DNA from: Hyphomonadaceae bacterium
GTDB lineage: Bacteria; Pseudomonadota; Alphaproteobacteria; Caulobacterales; Aquidulcibacteraceae
NCBI GenBank assembly: GCA_021731815.1
Contig: JAKFWO010000027.1
Coordinates: forward strand, 1 to 37,057
Direction of reading: 5' to 3'
Length of the DNA: 37,057 nt
Part shown: positions 31,160-37,057 of the stretch, in pieces
Layout: each line of letters opens with the position of its first letter
Numbering within the stretch: position 1 is the stretch's first letter
Notes under the pieces: generated by a model
Database searches by the model: none
What the model was told of the DNA's origin: nothing
The model's input: only the letters and a program-made list of their open reading frames with translations
Translations under genes and position numbers: made by a program

Positions 31160-31981
31160 ATGACCATGGCCGAATCCGCGCCCGAATCCCGGTGCGCTGC
31201 CGCTCCCGATGGTTTCGCGCTGGCGCTCGCCGGCATCGCGGAACATGCGGGGGCGCGGATCCTCGAAATCGTAACCTCCGGCTTTGCGGTACAGACCAAG
31301 GAGGACCGCACCCCGGTCACCATCGCCGATCAGCAGGCCGAGGCCCTGATCCTTGCCGGGCTCCGGGCGCTCGCCCCCGACATTCCGGTGATTGCCGAGG
31401 AGGAAGTCGCCGCCGGCCGCACGCCCGCACATCGGGGGCGGTTCTTTCTCGTCGACCCTTTGGACGGGACGCGCGATTTCGTGGCCGGGCGGCCGGGATA
31501 TTCGGTCAATATCGCGCTGGTCGAGGAAGGGATTGCCCGTTACGGCGTGATCTTCGCGCCCGCTTTGGACCGGATCTTTGTCGGCGGACCCGCCGGGGCC
31601 TATGAACGCCGGGCGGGCGAATGGGCACGAATTGGCGTGCGGCCGCCCCGCCATGACGCACTCGAAGCCTATGCCAGCGCGTCCCACAACACCAATGCCA
31701 CCGATGCCTTTCTCGCCCGCCTGCCGGGGATCGCCAAAAAGCGCATCGGATCAGCGGTGAAATTCGGCCTGATTGCAGCGGGCGAAGCCGATCTCTATGC
31801 GCGTTTTGGCCCGACCATGGAATGGGACACAGCGGCCGGGCAATGTATCCTCGAGGCCGCAGGCGGCATCGTGCTGACCGCCGACGGCGCGCCGCTTGCC
31901 TATGGCCTTCCCGCACGCCATTTCGCCAATCCGGATTTCGTGGCCTTTGGCGGTTTGCGGATGCCGCCGGGAAGCTGGTAG
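31160..31981 (+). CDS. CysQ-like 3'(2'),5'-bisphosphate nucleotidase (inositol monophosphatase family)
   Basis: Probably removes phosphate from 3'-phosphoadenosine 5'-phosphate, a by-product of sulfate assimilation; 273 residues, normal length. Metal-site motifs of the family are complete: KEDRTPVTIAD (48-57), EE near 80-82, DPLDGTRDF (99-107) and WDTAAG (222-227). The ATG at 31160 (MTMAESAP) has only a poor ribosome-binding site; an ATG at 31166 is equally possible. Other members of the fold (inositol-1-phosphatase, histidinol-phosphatase) are alternatives, but the DPLDGTRDF wording favours CysQ. The stop lies five bases from the convergent aminotransferase gene. Confidence 0.85.
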   Translation: MTMAESAPESRCAAAPDGFALALAGIAEHAGARILEIVTSGFAVQTKEDRTPVTIADQQAEALILAGLRALAPDIPVIAEEEVAAGRTPAHRGRFFLVDPLDGTRDFVAGRPGYSVNIALVEEGIARYGVIFAPALDRIFVGGPAGAYERRAGEWARIGVRPPRHDALEAYASASHNTNATDAFLARLPGIAKKRIGSAVKFGLIAAGEADLYARFGPTMEWDTAAGQCILEAAGGIVLTADGAPLAYGLPARHFANPDFVAFGGLRMPPGSW

Positions 31982-31986
31982 CGGTC

Positions 31987-33288
31987 TCAGGCAAGCCCGG
32001 CAAAGCAATCGCCAAGAATGCCAAGGGCTTCCACGCATTCGGCCTCGGTCACAGACAAAGGCGGCGCGAGACGCAGCACATTGCCATGAACCCCGCCCAT
32101 GCCGATCAGCAGGCCCTTCGCCTTCGCGGCCTCGAGCACCATGCGCGCCGCCGCCCGGTCGGGCACACGTCCATCAGAGCCCACCAGCTCCACCCCCAGC
32201 ATCAGGCCCTTGCCACGGATCTCCCCGATCGCGGGCTGACGGGAAGCGATCGCCTGAAGCCCTGCGCGCAATTGCGCTCCACGGATCCGCGTATTGGCCT
32301 GGAGCCCGTTGGCTTCGAGGTAAGCGAGATTGGCGAGCGCCCCGCGCGTGGCGAGCGGATTGCCCCCGAAAGTGGAGATCGAGCTTTTGTCAAAACAATC
32401 CATGATTTCGGCGCGTCCGATCACGCCGCCAATCGCCAGCCCATTGCCCACCCCCTTGGCAAAGGTGATGAGATCGGGCGTGAAGCCATGCGCCTGATAG
32501 CCCCAGAAATGATCGCCCGTGCGCCCCCAGCCGGTTTGGACCTCATCGGAAATGAACAGGCCCCCACGGGTCTTGAGGATTTCGTTGAAGCGACCAAACA
32601 ATCCGTCCGGTGCATGGGCAAAGCCCCCGACCCCGAGCACCGGTTCGGCGATCAGACAGGCCGGATCGCCCGACACTGCGACCTCGAGCAGATTGGCGAG
32701 GTCGTCAGCGCAGGCTTCGACATAAGCCGCGTCATCGAGCGTCCGGAACGGGCTGCGAAAGCGATAGGACCCATGGACATAATGCACCGCAAAGGGCGAC
32801 AATGCGGTCGGCGACCATGAATTGATCCCCGTCACCGGCACGGTCGCGAAGGACCGCCCGTGATAGGAATGGCGCATGGCCAGCACCTGATTGCTGCGCC
32901 GAAAAGCGGTTGCCAGCATCAAGGCCGCATCATTGGCCTCGGACCCGGAACTCGTGAAAAACACCCGCGCATCCGGGATACCCGATTTTTCCGCAAGGAT
33001 TTCCGCGAGCTCGATCTGGGATTCGATGAGATAAAGCGTCGAGGAATGGAGCATCAGCCCCGCCTGCTCGCGAATGGCCGCCACGACTTCCGGGACATTA
33101 TACCCGGTCATGGTGGTAAGAATGCCGCCGAAAAAGTCGAGATAGACCCGGTCATTCTGGTCCCAGACCCGCCGCCCCTCGCCCTTTTTCAGTTCGATCG
33201 GCTCGGAATAATAGAGCGCCATCCATTTCGGCATCACGGCGCGATGCCGGTCGAGCAGACTGCGATTGGCGGGAAAAGAATCGGCCAT
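31987..33288 (-). CDS. Class III aminotransferase (PLP-dependent)
   Basis: Moves an amino group from an omega-amino acid or alanine to a 2-oxoacid. It has 433 residues, full length. The PLP-phosphate motif SSGSEAND is at 113-120, the aspartate that holds the pyridine nitrogen is D248 (SDEVQTGWGRTG), and the Schiff-base lysine is K278 (ITFAKGVGNG). The closing GVHGNVLRLAPPL resembles alanine-glyoxylate aminotransferase 2 and related enzymes; 4-aminobutyrate or beta-alanine enzymes are alternatives. The ATG at 33288 has GGGGG about seven bases before it and is preferred to one at 33309. It is the third gene of an operon with the DUF6456 and HTH genes (30-base gap). Confidence 0.9.
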   Translation of the reverse strand: MADSFPANRSLLDRHRAVMPKWMALYYSEPIELKKGEGRRVWDQNDRVYLDFFGGILTTMTGYNVPEVVAAIREQAGLMLHSSTLYLIESQIELAEILAEKSGIPDARVFFTSSGSEANDAALMLATAFRRSNQVLAMRHSYHGRSFATVPVTGINSWSPTALSPFAVHYVHGSYRFRSPFRTLDDAAYVEACADDLANLLEVAVSGDPACLIAEPVLGVGGFAHAPDGLFGRFNEILKTRGGLFISDEVQTGWGRTGDHFWGYQAHGFTPDLITFAKGVGNGLAIGGVIGRAEIMDCFDKSSISTFGGNPLATRGALANLAYLEANGLQANTRIRGAQLRAGLQAIASRQPAIGEIRGKGLMLGVELVGSDGRVPDRAAARMVLEAAKAKGLLIGMGGVHGNVLRLAPPLSVTEAECVEALGILGDCFAGLA

Positions 33289-33318
33289 GGATACCCCCGG
33301 TGAGGACAATCGCCGAAT

Positions 33319-34158
33319 CTATCGCGCTTCTTCATCCGATCGCAAGTCTTTGACGCCGCCCGCATAATGGAGCGCCAGCGCCTGAAGCGCCAGCCGGACC
33401 CCGAGCCGGCCGCTGCGCGGTGGCCAGTGAAAGCGGCGCTCCAGTTCGGCGAGCCCCGCTTCCTCGAGGACGAAAGCGCGCACGATCGCCCCGAGATCGG
33501 GACCCAGCGCCCGGAAGGCGGCCTCGACCCGCCGCCGCGCATCATAGGCGGCGGCCTCCCGCGCGCCCGGGCCATTGCCGGGGCCGCGTTCCGCGCGCGA
33601 GATGGGCGGCGCGTCCCAGGCCGCGCAGAGCCGCGGCCCGGATTCGGCGCGGGAATGATCCGCGGCAAGGCGCGCGGCGGCCTCGGCCTCCCTGCGGTCG
33701 AGTACGCCATCAAAGCGCGCGCGCGCATCGGCCCGGCGTTCGACTTCCACCCAAATGCCATCCGGGCTCTCGATCTTTTCGCGTATCCGCGGCCCGGATT
33801 GGGCGGCGAAATCGCCCGCAGGCCCCCGCCGCACCCTGGAAAAGCCCGCCTCGGTCAGGGTCAGAACCTCATCCGGGCACTCGGCTTTCGCGCCGCCTTC
33901 AGGCTTGCCGGCCAAGGCAGAGCGCACAGCAAGCGCGCCCGATCCCAGCAGATCGCGAATTTCCACCTCCGAAAATACGGCAAGAACCCGCCGGCGCCCA
34001 TCGGCGTGCTGGCTGGCCCGCCAGCTCCCGTCCGCGGCGCGGCGCAAGGCGATATGCGGCCGGGCCAGTTTCACGAGCCTGCGATGGAGAAGCGCCGCGC
34101 TCGCCGCTTGATTGCGTTCGAGGGCTTCGGCCACGCGGTCGGGTTTTGGCGTGCTCAT
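33319..34158 (-). CDS. DUF6456 domain protein
   Basis: 279 residues; function not established. The C-terminal half carries the domain. Visible are the region RLAADHSRAESGPRLCAAWD, the line YDARRRVEAAFRALGPDLGAIVRAFVLEEAGLAELERRFHWP, and the ending RSGRLGVRLALQALALHYAG. The last part reads like a helix-turn-helix of the kind used to recognise DNA. The N-terminal half (about 1-130) is Arg/Ala-rich with no recognised domain. The start overlaps the stop of the upstream HTH gene by ATGA, so the two are translationally coupled. Pairing with a DnaA-like HTH gene is typical of alphaproteobacteria and suggests a joint role in regulation or replication control; this is inference. Confidence 0.82.
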   Translation of the reverse strand: MSTPKPDRVAEALERNQAASAALLHRRLVKLARPHIALRRAADGSWRASQHADGRRRVLAVFSEVEIRDLLGSGALAVRSALAGKPEGGAKAECPDEVLTLTEAGFSRVRRGPAGDFAAQSGPRIREKIESPDGIWVEVERRADARARFDGVLDRREAEAAARLAADHSRAESGPRLCAAWDAPPISRAERGPGNGPGAREAAAYDARRRVEAAFRALGPDLGAIVRAFVLEEAGLAELERRFHWPPRSGRLGVRLALQALALHYAGGVKDLRSDEEAR

Positions 34159-34544
34159 ATCACCGACCCTTTCAACGCCCCGCCGGCTTTGCCCCGGCGA
34201 CGCAGATCATGGATCGCGCGCAAGGCTTCCTCGAGCCCATCCAGCCAGGAATCGAAGCGCGGCTCCTCGCGCAGATCCTCGATGCGATGGCAGGCATGGG
34301 CGACGGTCGAGCGGTCGCGCCCGAAGGCATCGGCCACTTTGGCGAGGCTCATTTCAAAGCTGACATGGGCGAGATACATGGCGATCTGTCGCGCCAAAGC
34401 GGCACGGGCCACCCCGCGGGTCGTCGTTTCAAGGTCGGCCGGTGCGAGATCAAGCACCGACGCCGCCACCGCGCGGGCACAGGCCGCACGAAATCCCCAT
34501 TCCGCCCGTTCGGCGCGATCGGGTCTGTTTCCGTCACTGTCCAT
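34155..34544 (-). CDS. Stand-alone DnaA domain IV-like helix-turn-helix protein
   Basis: 129 residues. It is made almost entirely of the DnaA-box-binding domain: helix RGVARAALARQIAMYLAHV, then SLAKVADAFGRDRSTVAHAC followed by HRIED (about 65-90). In DnaA the equivalent segment contacts the DnaA box. There is no ATPase domain, so it is not an initiator; it may compete for DnaA boxes or act as a transcription factor. The ATG at 34544 has GGAGG five bases upstream and is preferred over ATGs at 34556 and 34601. It is the first gene of the three-gene operon running to the aminotransferase. Confidence 0.88.
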   Translation of the reverse strand: MDSDGNRPDRAERAEWGFRAACARAVAASVLDLAPADLETTTRGVARAALARQIAMYLAHVSFEMSLAKVADAFGRDRSTVAHACHRIEDLREEPRFDSWLDGLEEALRAIHDLRRRGKAGGALKGSVI

Positions 34545-34920
34545 CCTTGCCTCCATCACTGATGCTTTTGTGGTCGTTCGGATGATTGCTCCCCCACCCA
34601 TCCTGGTTTCCGCGCTGGATGATTGGGTGGCGCACCCGCATGGGCACGCATCCGCATCATTGATGAAATTTACGGTTGTAGGATAACTTTCCTACTATAG
34701 GAATGAGAGCCGATAAGGCAACCCGAAACTTCATCTGCCCGTTGCGTCTGTTCACCGCGGCCGACCAAGGCAGTCGGCCACATGGAATCCGGGCGTCGAC
34801 AATTCCGCCAAAGCCGGGCACAGAGATGCGCGAACCTGCTATCCGGAGGATTCACCGGCCACCGGAGGAGCGCCGAAATGGCTCCGTCCGGAGTGAAGTC
34901 CGTGTGTTGAAAAGGAACGA
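34545..34920. other. Divergent gap between the HTH gene and rnd
   Basis: 376 bases without a gene. It holds the interleaved palindrome at 34678-34702 and, nearer rnd, a duplicated CCGGAGGA (34844-34851 and 34861-34868). Transcripts in both directions should start here. Confidence 0.6.
34669..34702 (+). promoter_or_regulatory. Candidate promoter overlapped by a palindromic operator
   Basis: GTAGGA (34678-34683), TCCTAC (34690-34695) and TAGGA (34698-34702) form two overlapping inverted repeats of the same half-site. On the plus strand TTTACG (34669-34674) and TACTAT (34693-34698), 18 bases apart, could be -35 and -10 boxes, with the palindrome covering the -10. That layout suits repression of rnd, or of the divergent HTH operon. 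The pairing is visible; the function is inference. Confidence 0.4.
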
Positions 34921-35538
34921 ATGAGCAAGATTCATTATCACCGCGGGGACCTTCCCCCCGATCTGACATGGCCGGCGACCATCGCTGTTGACAGCGAAAC
35001 CATGGGATTGTCGCTGGTGCGCGATGCCTTGTGCGTCGTGCAATTATCTGCCGGCGACGGGGACGCCCATGTCGTGCAGCTCACTCGCCCCGAATATGAG
35101 TGCCCCAATTTGAAGGCGCTGCTGGTCGAGCCGGCGATCGAAAAGATCTTTCACTTCGCGCGCTTTGACATCGCCATGATCCGCCGGGATCTGGGGATCG
35201 AGGTTTTCCCGATTTACTGCACCAAAATCGCATCAAAACTTGCGCGGACCTATACCGACCGCCACGGGCTCAAGGACACGCTGAAGGAATTATGCGGGGT
35301 CGATATGTCCAAGCAGCAACAGAGTTCCGATTGGGGCGCGCCCCAGTTGAGCGACGCCCAATTGGCCTATGCGGCGTCCGACGTGCTCCATCTTCATGCG
35401 ATGCGCTCCAAGCTCGATGCAATCCTTGAGCGTGAGGGGCGCATGGAACTGGCTCAGGCCTGTTTCGGTTTTCTTCCGGGCCGGGCTGCGCTCGACCTCG
35501 CCGGCTGGGCGGAAATCGATATTTTTGCACATATGTGA
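34921..35538 (+). CDS. rnd: Ribonuclease D (short form)
   Basis: 3'-to-5' exoribonuclease of the DEDDy class, involved in trimming tRNA and other small RNA ends; 205 residues. Catalytic residues are visible: D24 and E26 (VDSETMG), D83 (HFARFDIAM), and Y150 with D154 (YAASDV). Unlike E. coli RNase D (about 375 residues) it has no C-terminal HRDC domains, which is common among alphaproteobacterial proteins of this family. AAAAGGAACG precedes the ATG. lptC follows on the same strand after 132 bases, so the three genes rnd-lptC-lptA may share a transcript. Confidence 0.93.
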   Translation: MSKIHYHRGDLPPDLTWPATIAVDSETMGLSLVRDALCVVQLSAGDGDAHVVQLTRPEYECPNLKALLVEPAIEKIFHFARFDIAMIRRDLGIEVFPIYCTKIASKLARTYTDRHGLKDTLKELCGVDMSKQQQSSDWGAPQLSDAQLAYAASDVLHLHAMRSKLDAILEREGRMELAQACFGFLPGRAALDLAGWAEIDIFAHM

Positions 35539-35585
35539 GAAATGCACCCGGGCAGGTGCAGGATTTCGGGGATTCAGACCTCTTC

Positions 35586-35631
35586 GAATTGCACAATTCC
35601 GCCATTTGGTTCATTCAGAACCTGAGTTCTG
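35586..35631. promoter_or_regulatory. Two perfect palindromes upstream of lptC
   Basis: GAATTG-CA-CAATTC (35586-35599) and CAGAAC-CTGA-GTTCTG (35616-35631) lie 17 bases apart in the 132-base gap before lptC. They could be operators or RNA hairpins that separate rnd from lptC expression. Neither is followed by a T-run. Confidence 0.35.
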
Positions 35632-35670
35632 GCAGGATCCGGCTTCCCGGCGACCGGTACGAGGAGAGCA

Positions 35671-36507
35671 ATGTCCGACGGAGCGAGAATTGCCGGGGAG
35701 GAAACGCACAGTCCGCGCGCGGGCGAGGCCATGTCCTGGTCGCCGCGTCGGATGGTGCAGCTCGACCAGGCGTTTCGGCGATCAAAGCGTGTGTTCCTGT
35801 TGCGACGATTATTTGCCGCCGCCGCCCTCGTGGCGGCACTTGGTCTGGTGGCCGCCGGGCTCTTTTCGGCGCTCGGTCGAACCGGTTCCACACGCGAGCG
35901 CCTGGTGGCGGATGACACGATCCGCATGCTCAATCCCCGTTTCACCGGTCGCTCGACCGACGGCAAGCTCTTCATTGTTACGGCCCAGGAAGCCATCCGG
36001 CGCAATGCCGAGGACAGCCGGATCGAATTGAAGGACCCTGAGGTCGGAAATGGTGTGGACGGACAGATTCGGGCGCGAACCGGCGTGTACGATCTCGACA
36101 AGCGCCTTGTGGCGCTCAAATCCGGTGTTGAACTGGAAGACCCCCAGGGCAATCTCTTCTCGACGGAAGAGGCAATTTTCCGGATCGACGACAATTATGC
36201 CCGTGGCGACAAACCGGTCAAGGGCAGCGGTCCGATTGGCGATGTCTCCGCCGACAGTTTCGAAATCATCGATGGTGGCCGGTTGATAAAATTGCGCGGA
36301 AATGTGCGCGCAATCGTGGCCACCGATTCCGAACGCGAAAGACGAAACGCCGCGATTGTGCTTGAACGGGCGAAGGCCGAACGCCCGGCGGAGGCTTTGC
36401 AAAACCAGGGGCCAAACACCCCGCCACAGACGACGCTGTCCACCGGAAACGAGGTTCCGGCGGCGCGGCAATCACCGATAGTGTCGAGTGAGGAACGGAA
36501 AAAATGA
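35671..36507 (+). CDS. lptC: Lipopolysaccharide export protein LptC
   Basis: Bitopic inner-membrane protein that passes lipopolysaccharide from the LptBFG transporter to LptA. It has 278 residues, longer than the E. coli protein (about 190), with an extended N-terminus and a Pro/Glu-rich tail. A single membrane segment lies at about 42-68. The periplasmic beta-jellyroll follows, with typical lines NPRFTGRSTDGKLFIVTAQE, RTGVYDLDKRLVALKSGVEL and GRLIKLRGNVRA. A GAGGAG ribosome-binding site precedes the ATG. Its stop overlaps the lptA ATG, and rnd lies upstream; rnd-lptC-lptA is a known alphaproteobacterial order. Confidence 0.93.
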   Translation: MSDGARIAGEETHSPRAGEAMSWSPRRMVQLDQAFRRSKRVFLLRRLFAAAALVAALGLVAAGLFSALGRTGSTRERLVADDTIRMLNPRFTGRSTDGKLFIVTAQEAIRRNAEDSRIELKDPEVGNGVDGQIRARTGVYDLDKRLVALKSGVELEDPQGNLFSTEEAIFRIDDNYARGDKPVKGSGPIGDVSADSFEIIDGGRLIKLRGNVRAIVATDSERERRNAAIVLERAKAERPAEALQNQGPNTPPQTTLSTGNEVPAARQSPIVSSEERKK

Positions 36508-37057
36508 TGCGATGGATCGCGATGGCGGGCCTGCTGGCACTCGCTTTGATTACCCCCGCCCATGCCCAGATCGGTACGGGCGGCGGGCCCGTCGATGTCT
36601 CGGCCGATGCCGGCGATATCGATCCCGAAATGCGGGTGGTTACCTATACGGGTGCCGAAGGCGGCGTGATCGCGCGCCAGGGCGATGCGACCCTGAGATG
36701 CCGGAAACTGACGCTCTATTTCGCCCCCCGCACCGGCTCCGCGCCGCAATCGGGGTCCAACATCAATCAAAGCTTTGGCGATCTCGAGCGCGCCATCGCT
36801 GAAGGGGAAGTGTTTTACATTACCCCTCGCGAGAGGGCGGCCGGCGACAGCGCGATCTATCTGGCCGCTACCGACATTATCACCCTTGACGCAGCACCCG
36901 GAAAACGCGTGCAATTGGTTCAGGGTCAGGATGTCGCCGAAGGCGCGCGACTGATGATCAATCTGACCACCGGCAAGTCCAATCTTGTCGGATCGACGGG
37001 AGCCGGAGGGCGCATCCGCACCGTAATCAATCCAAAAGCGGGAGCTCCCGCCCCCCC
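36504..37057 (+). CDS. lptA: Lipopolysaccharide transport periplasmic protein LptA (right end cut)
   Basis: Periplasmic bridge protein that carries lipopolysaccharide between LptC and LptD. The ATG at 36504 overlaps the lptC stop (ATGA), with AGGAA upstream. The frame runs to the window edge with no stop, giving about 184 residues. A signal peptide (WIAMAGLLALALITPAHA, cleavage near residue 21) is followed by an OstA/LptA-type beta-jellyroll: VVTYTGAEGGVIARQGDATL, CRKLTLYF, the central AEGEVFYITPRERAAGDSAIY and TLDAAPGKRVQLVQG. The final visible residues are a proline/alanine-rich tail, so little of the protein is missing. Confidence 0.9.
   Translation, partial: MMRWIAMAGLLALALITPAHAQIGTGGGPVDVSADAGDIDPEMRVVTYTGAEGGVIARQGDATLRCRKLTLYFAPRTGSAPQSGSNINQSFGDLERAIAEGEVFYITPRERAAGDSAIYLAATDIITLDAAPGKRVQLVQGQDVAEGARLMINLTTGKSNLVGSTGAGGRIRTVINPKAGAPAP

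Noticed and set aside
30814-31323. N-terminal extension of the DUF1800 protein
   Set aside because: Most of the extension is the antisense of the CysQ-like gene and its leader; the ribosome-binding site supports the start at 30813.

Overview
The window is high-GC DNA from an alphaproteobacterium; I do not name a family. The signs are an intact rplK-rplA-rplJ-rplL-rpoB-rpoC block, a class I lysyl-tRNA synthetase, a DsbA-like lipoprotein gene next to smc, a stand-alone DnaA-box-binding-type helix-turn-helix gene followed by a DUF6456 gene, a short DEDDy-only RNase D, and lptC-lptA.

Layout. Bases 1-1547 hold the end of an iron-type ABC permease gene and its ATPase. Bases 1594-2646 (minus strand) encode a leucine-dehydrogenase-type amino-acid dehydrogenase. 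Bases 2858-14508 (minus strand) are the ribosomal protein/RNA polymerase cluster, transcribed rplK to rpoC, with hairpins in its leaders and intergenic gaps: a probable L10 leader, an rplL-rpoB attenuator candidate, twin hairpins between rpoB and rpoC, and a perfect palindrome after rpoC. The cluster lacks secE-nusG on one side and rpsL-rpsG-fusA on the other. Bases 15001-16575 (plus strand) encode a small secreted protein ending in ten Val-x-Arg triplets and an outer-membrane barrel-like protein.

Bases 16860-20728 are the accessory part of the window. An intact LysR regulator and an FMN 2-hydroxyacid dehydrogenase are followed, all on the minus strand, by three decaying genes: a fumarylacetoacetate-hydrolase-like remnant, a GlcG/HbpS-like gene broken by a one-base frameshift, and the last fifth of a 3-hydroxyisobutyrate-dehydrogenase-type gene. 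Among them lie three exact-period 113-bp copies of a double-hairpin element, and upstream lies a different palindromic element. I read this as the ruin of a 2-hydroxyacid catabolic operon.

Bases 21054-37057 hold a secreted protein of unknown function, smc and a DsbA-like lipoprotein gene, lysS, a DUF1800-DUF1501 pair (only the second with a Tat signal), a CysQ-like phosphatase, a three-gene minus-strand operon (HTH protein, DUF6456 protein, class III aminotransferase), rnd, lptC, and lptA running off the right edge.

Short tandem duplications (10-17 bp units, 2-4 copies) occur again and again in gaps and at protein ends. The 9-bp-unit repeat gene and the 113-bp array may be larger products of the same process. 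No tRNA, rRNA, CRISPR array, transposase or phage gene was found.
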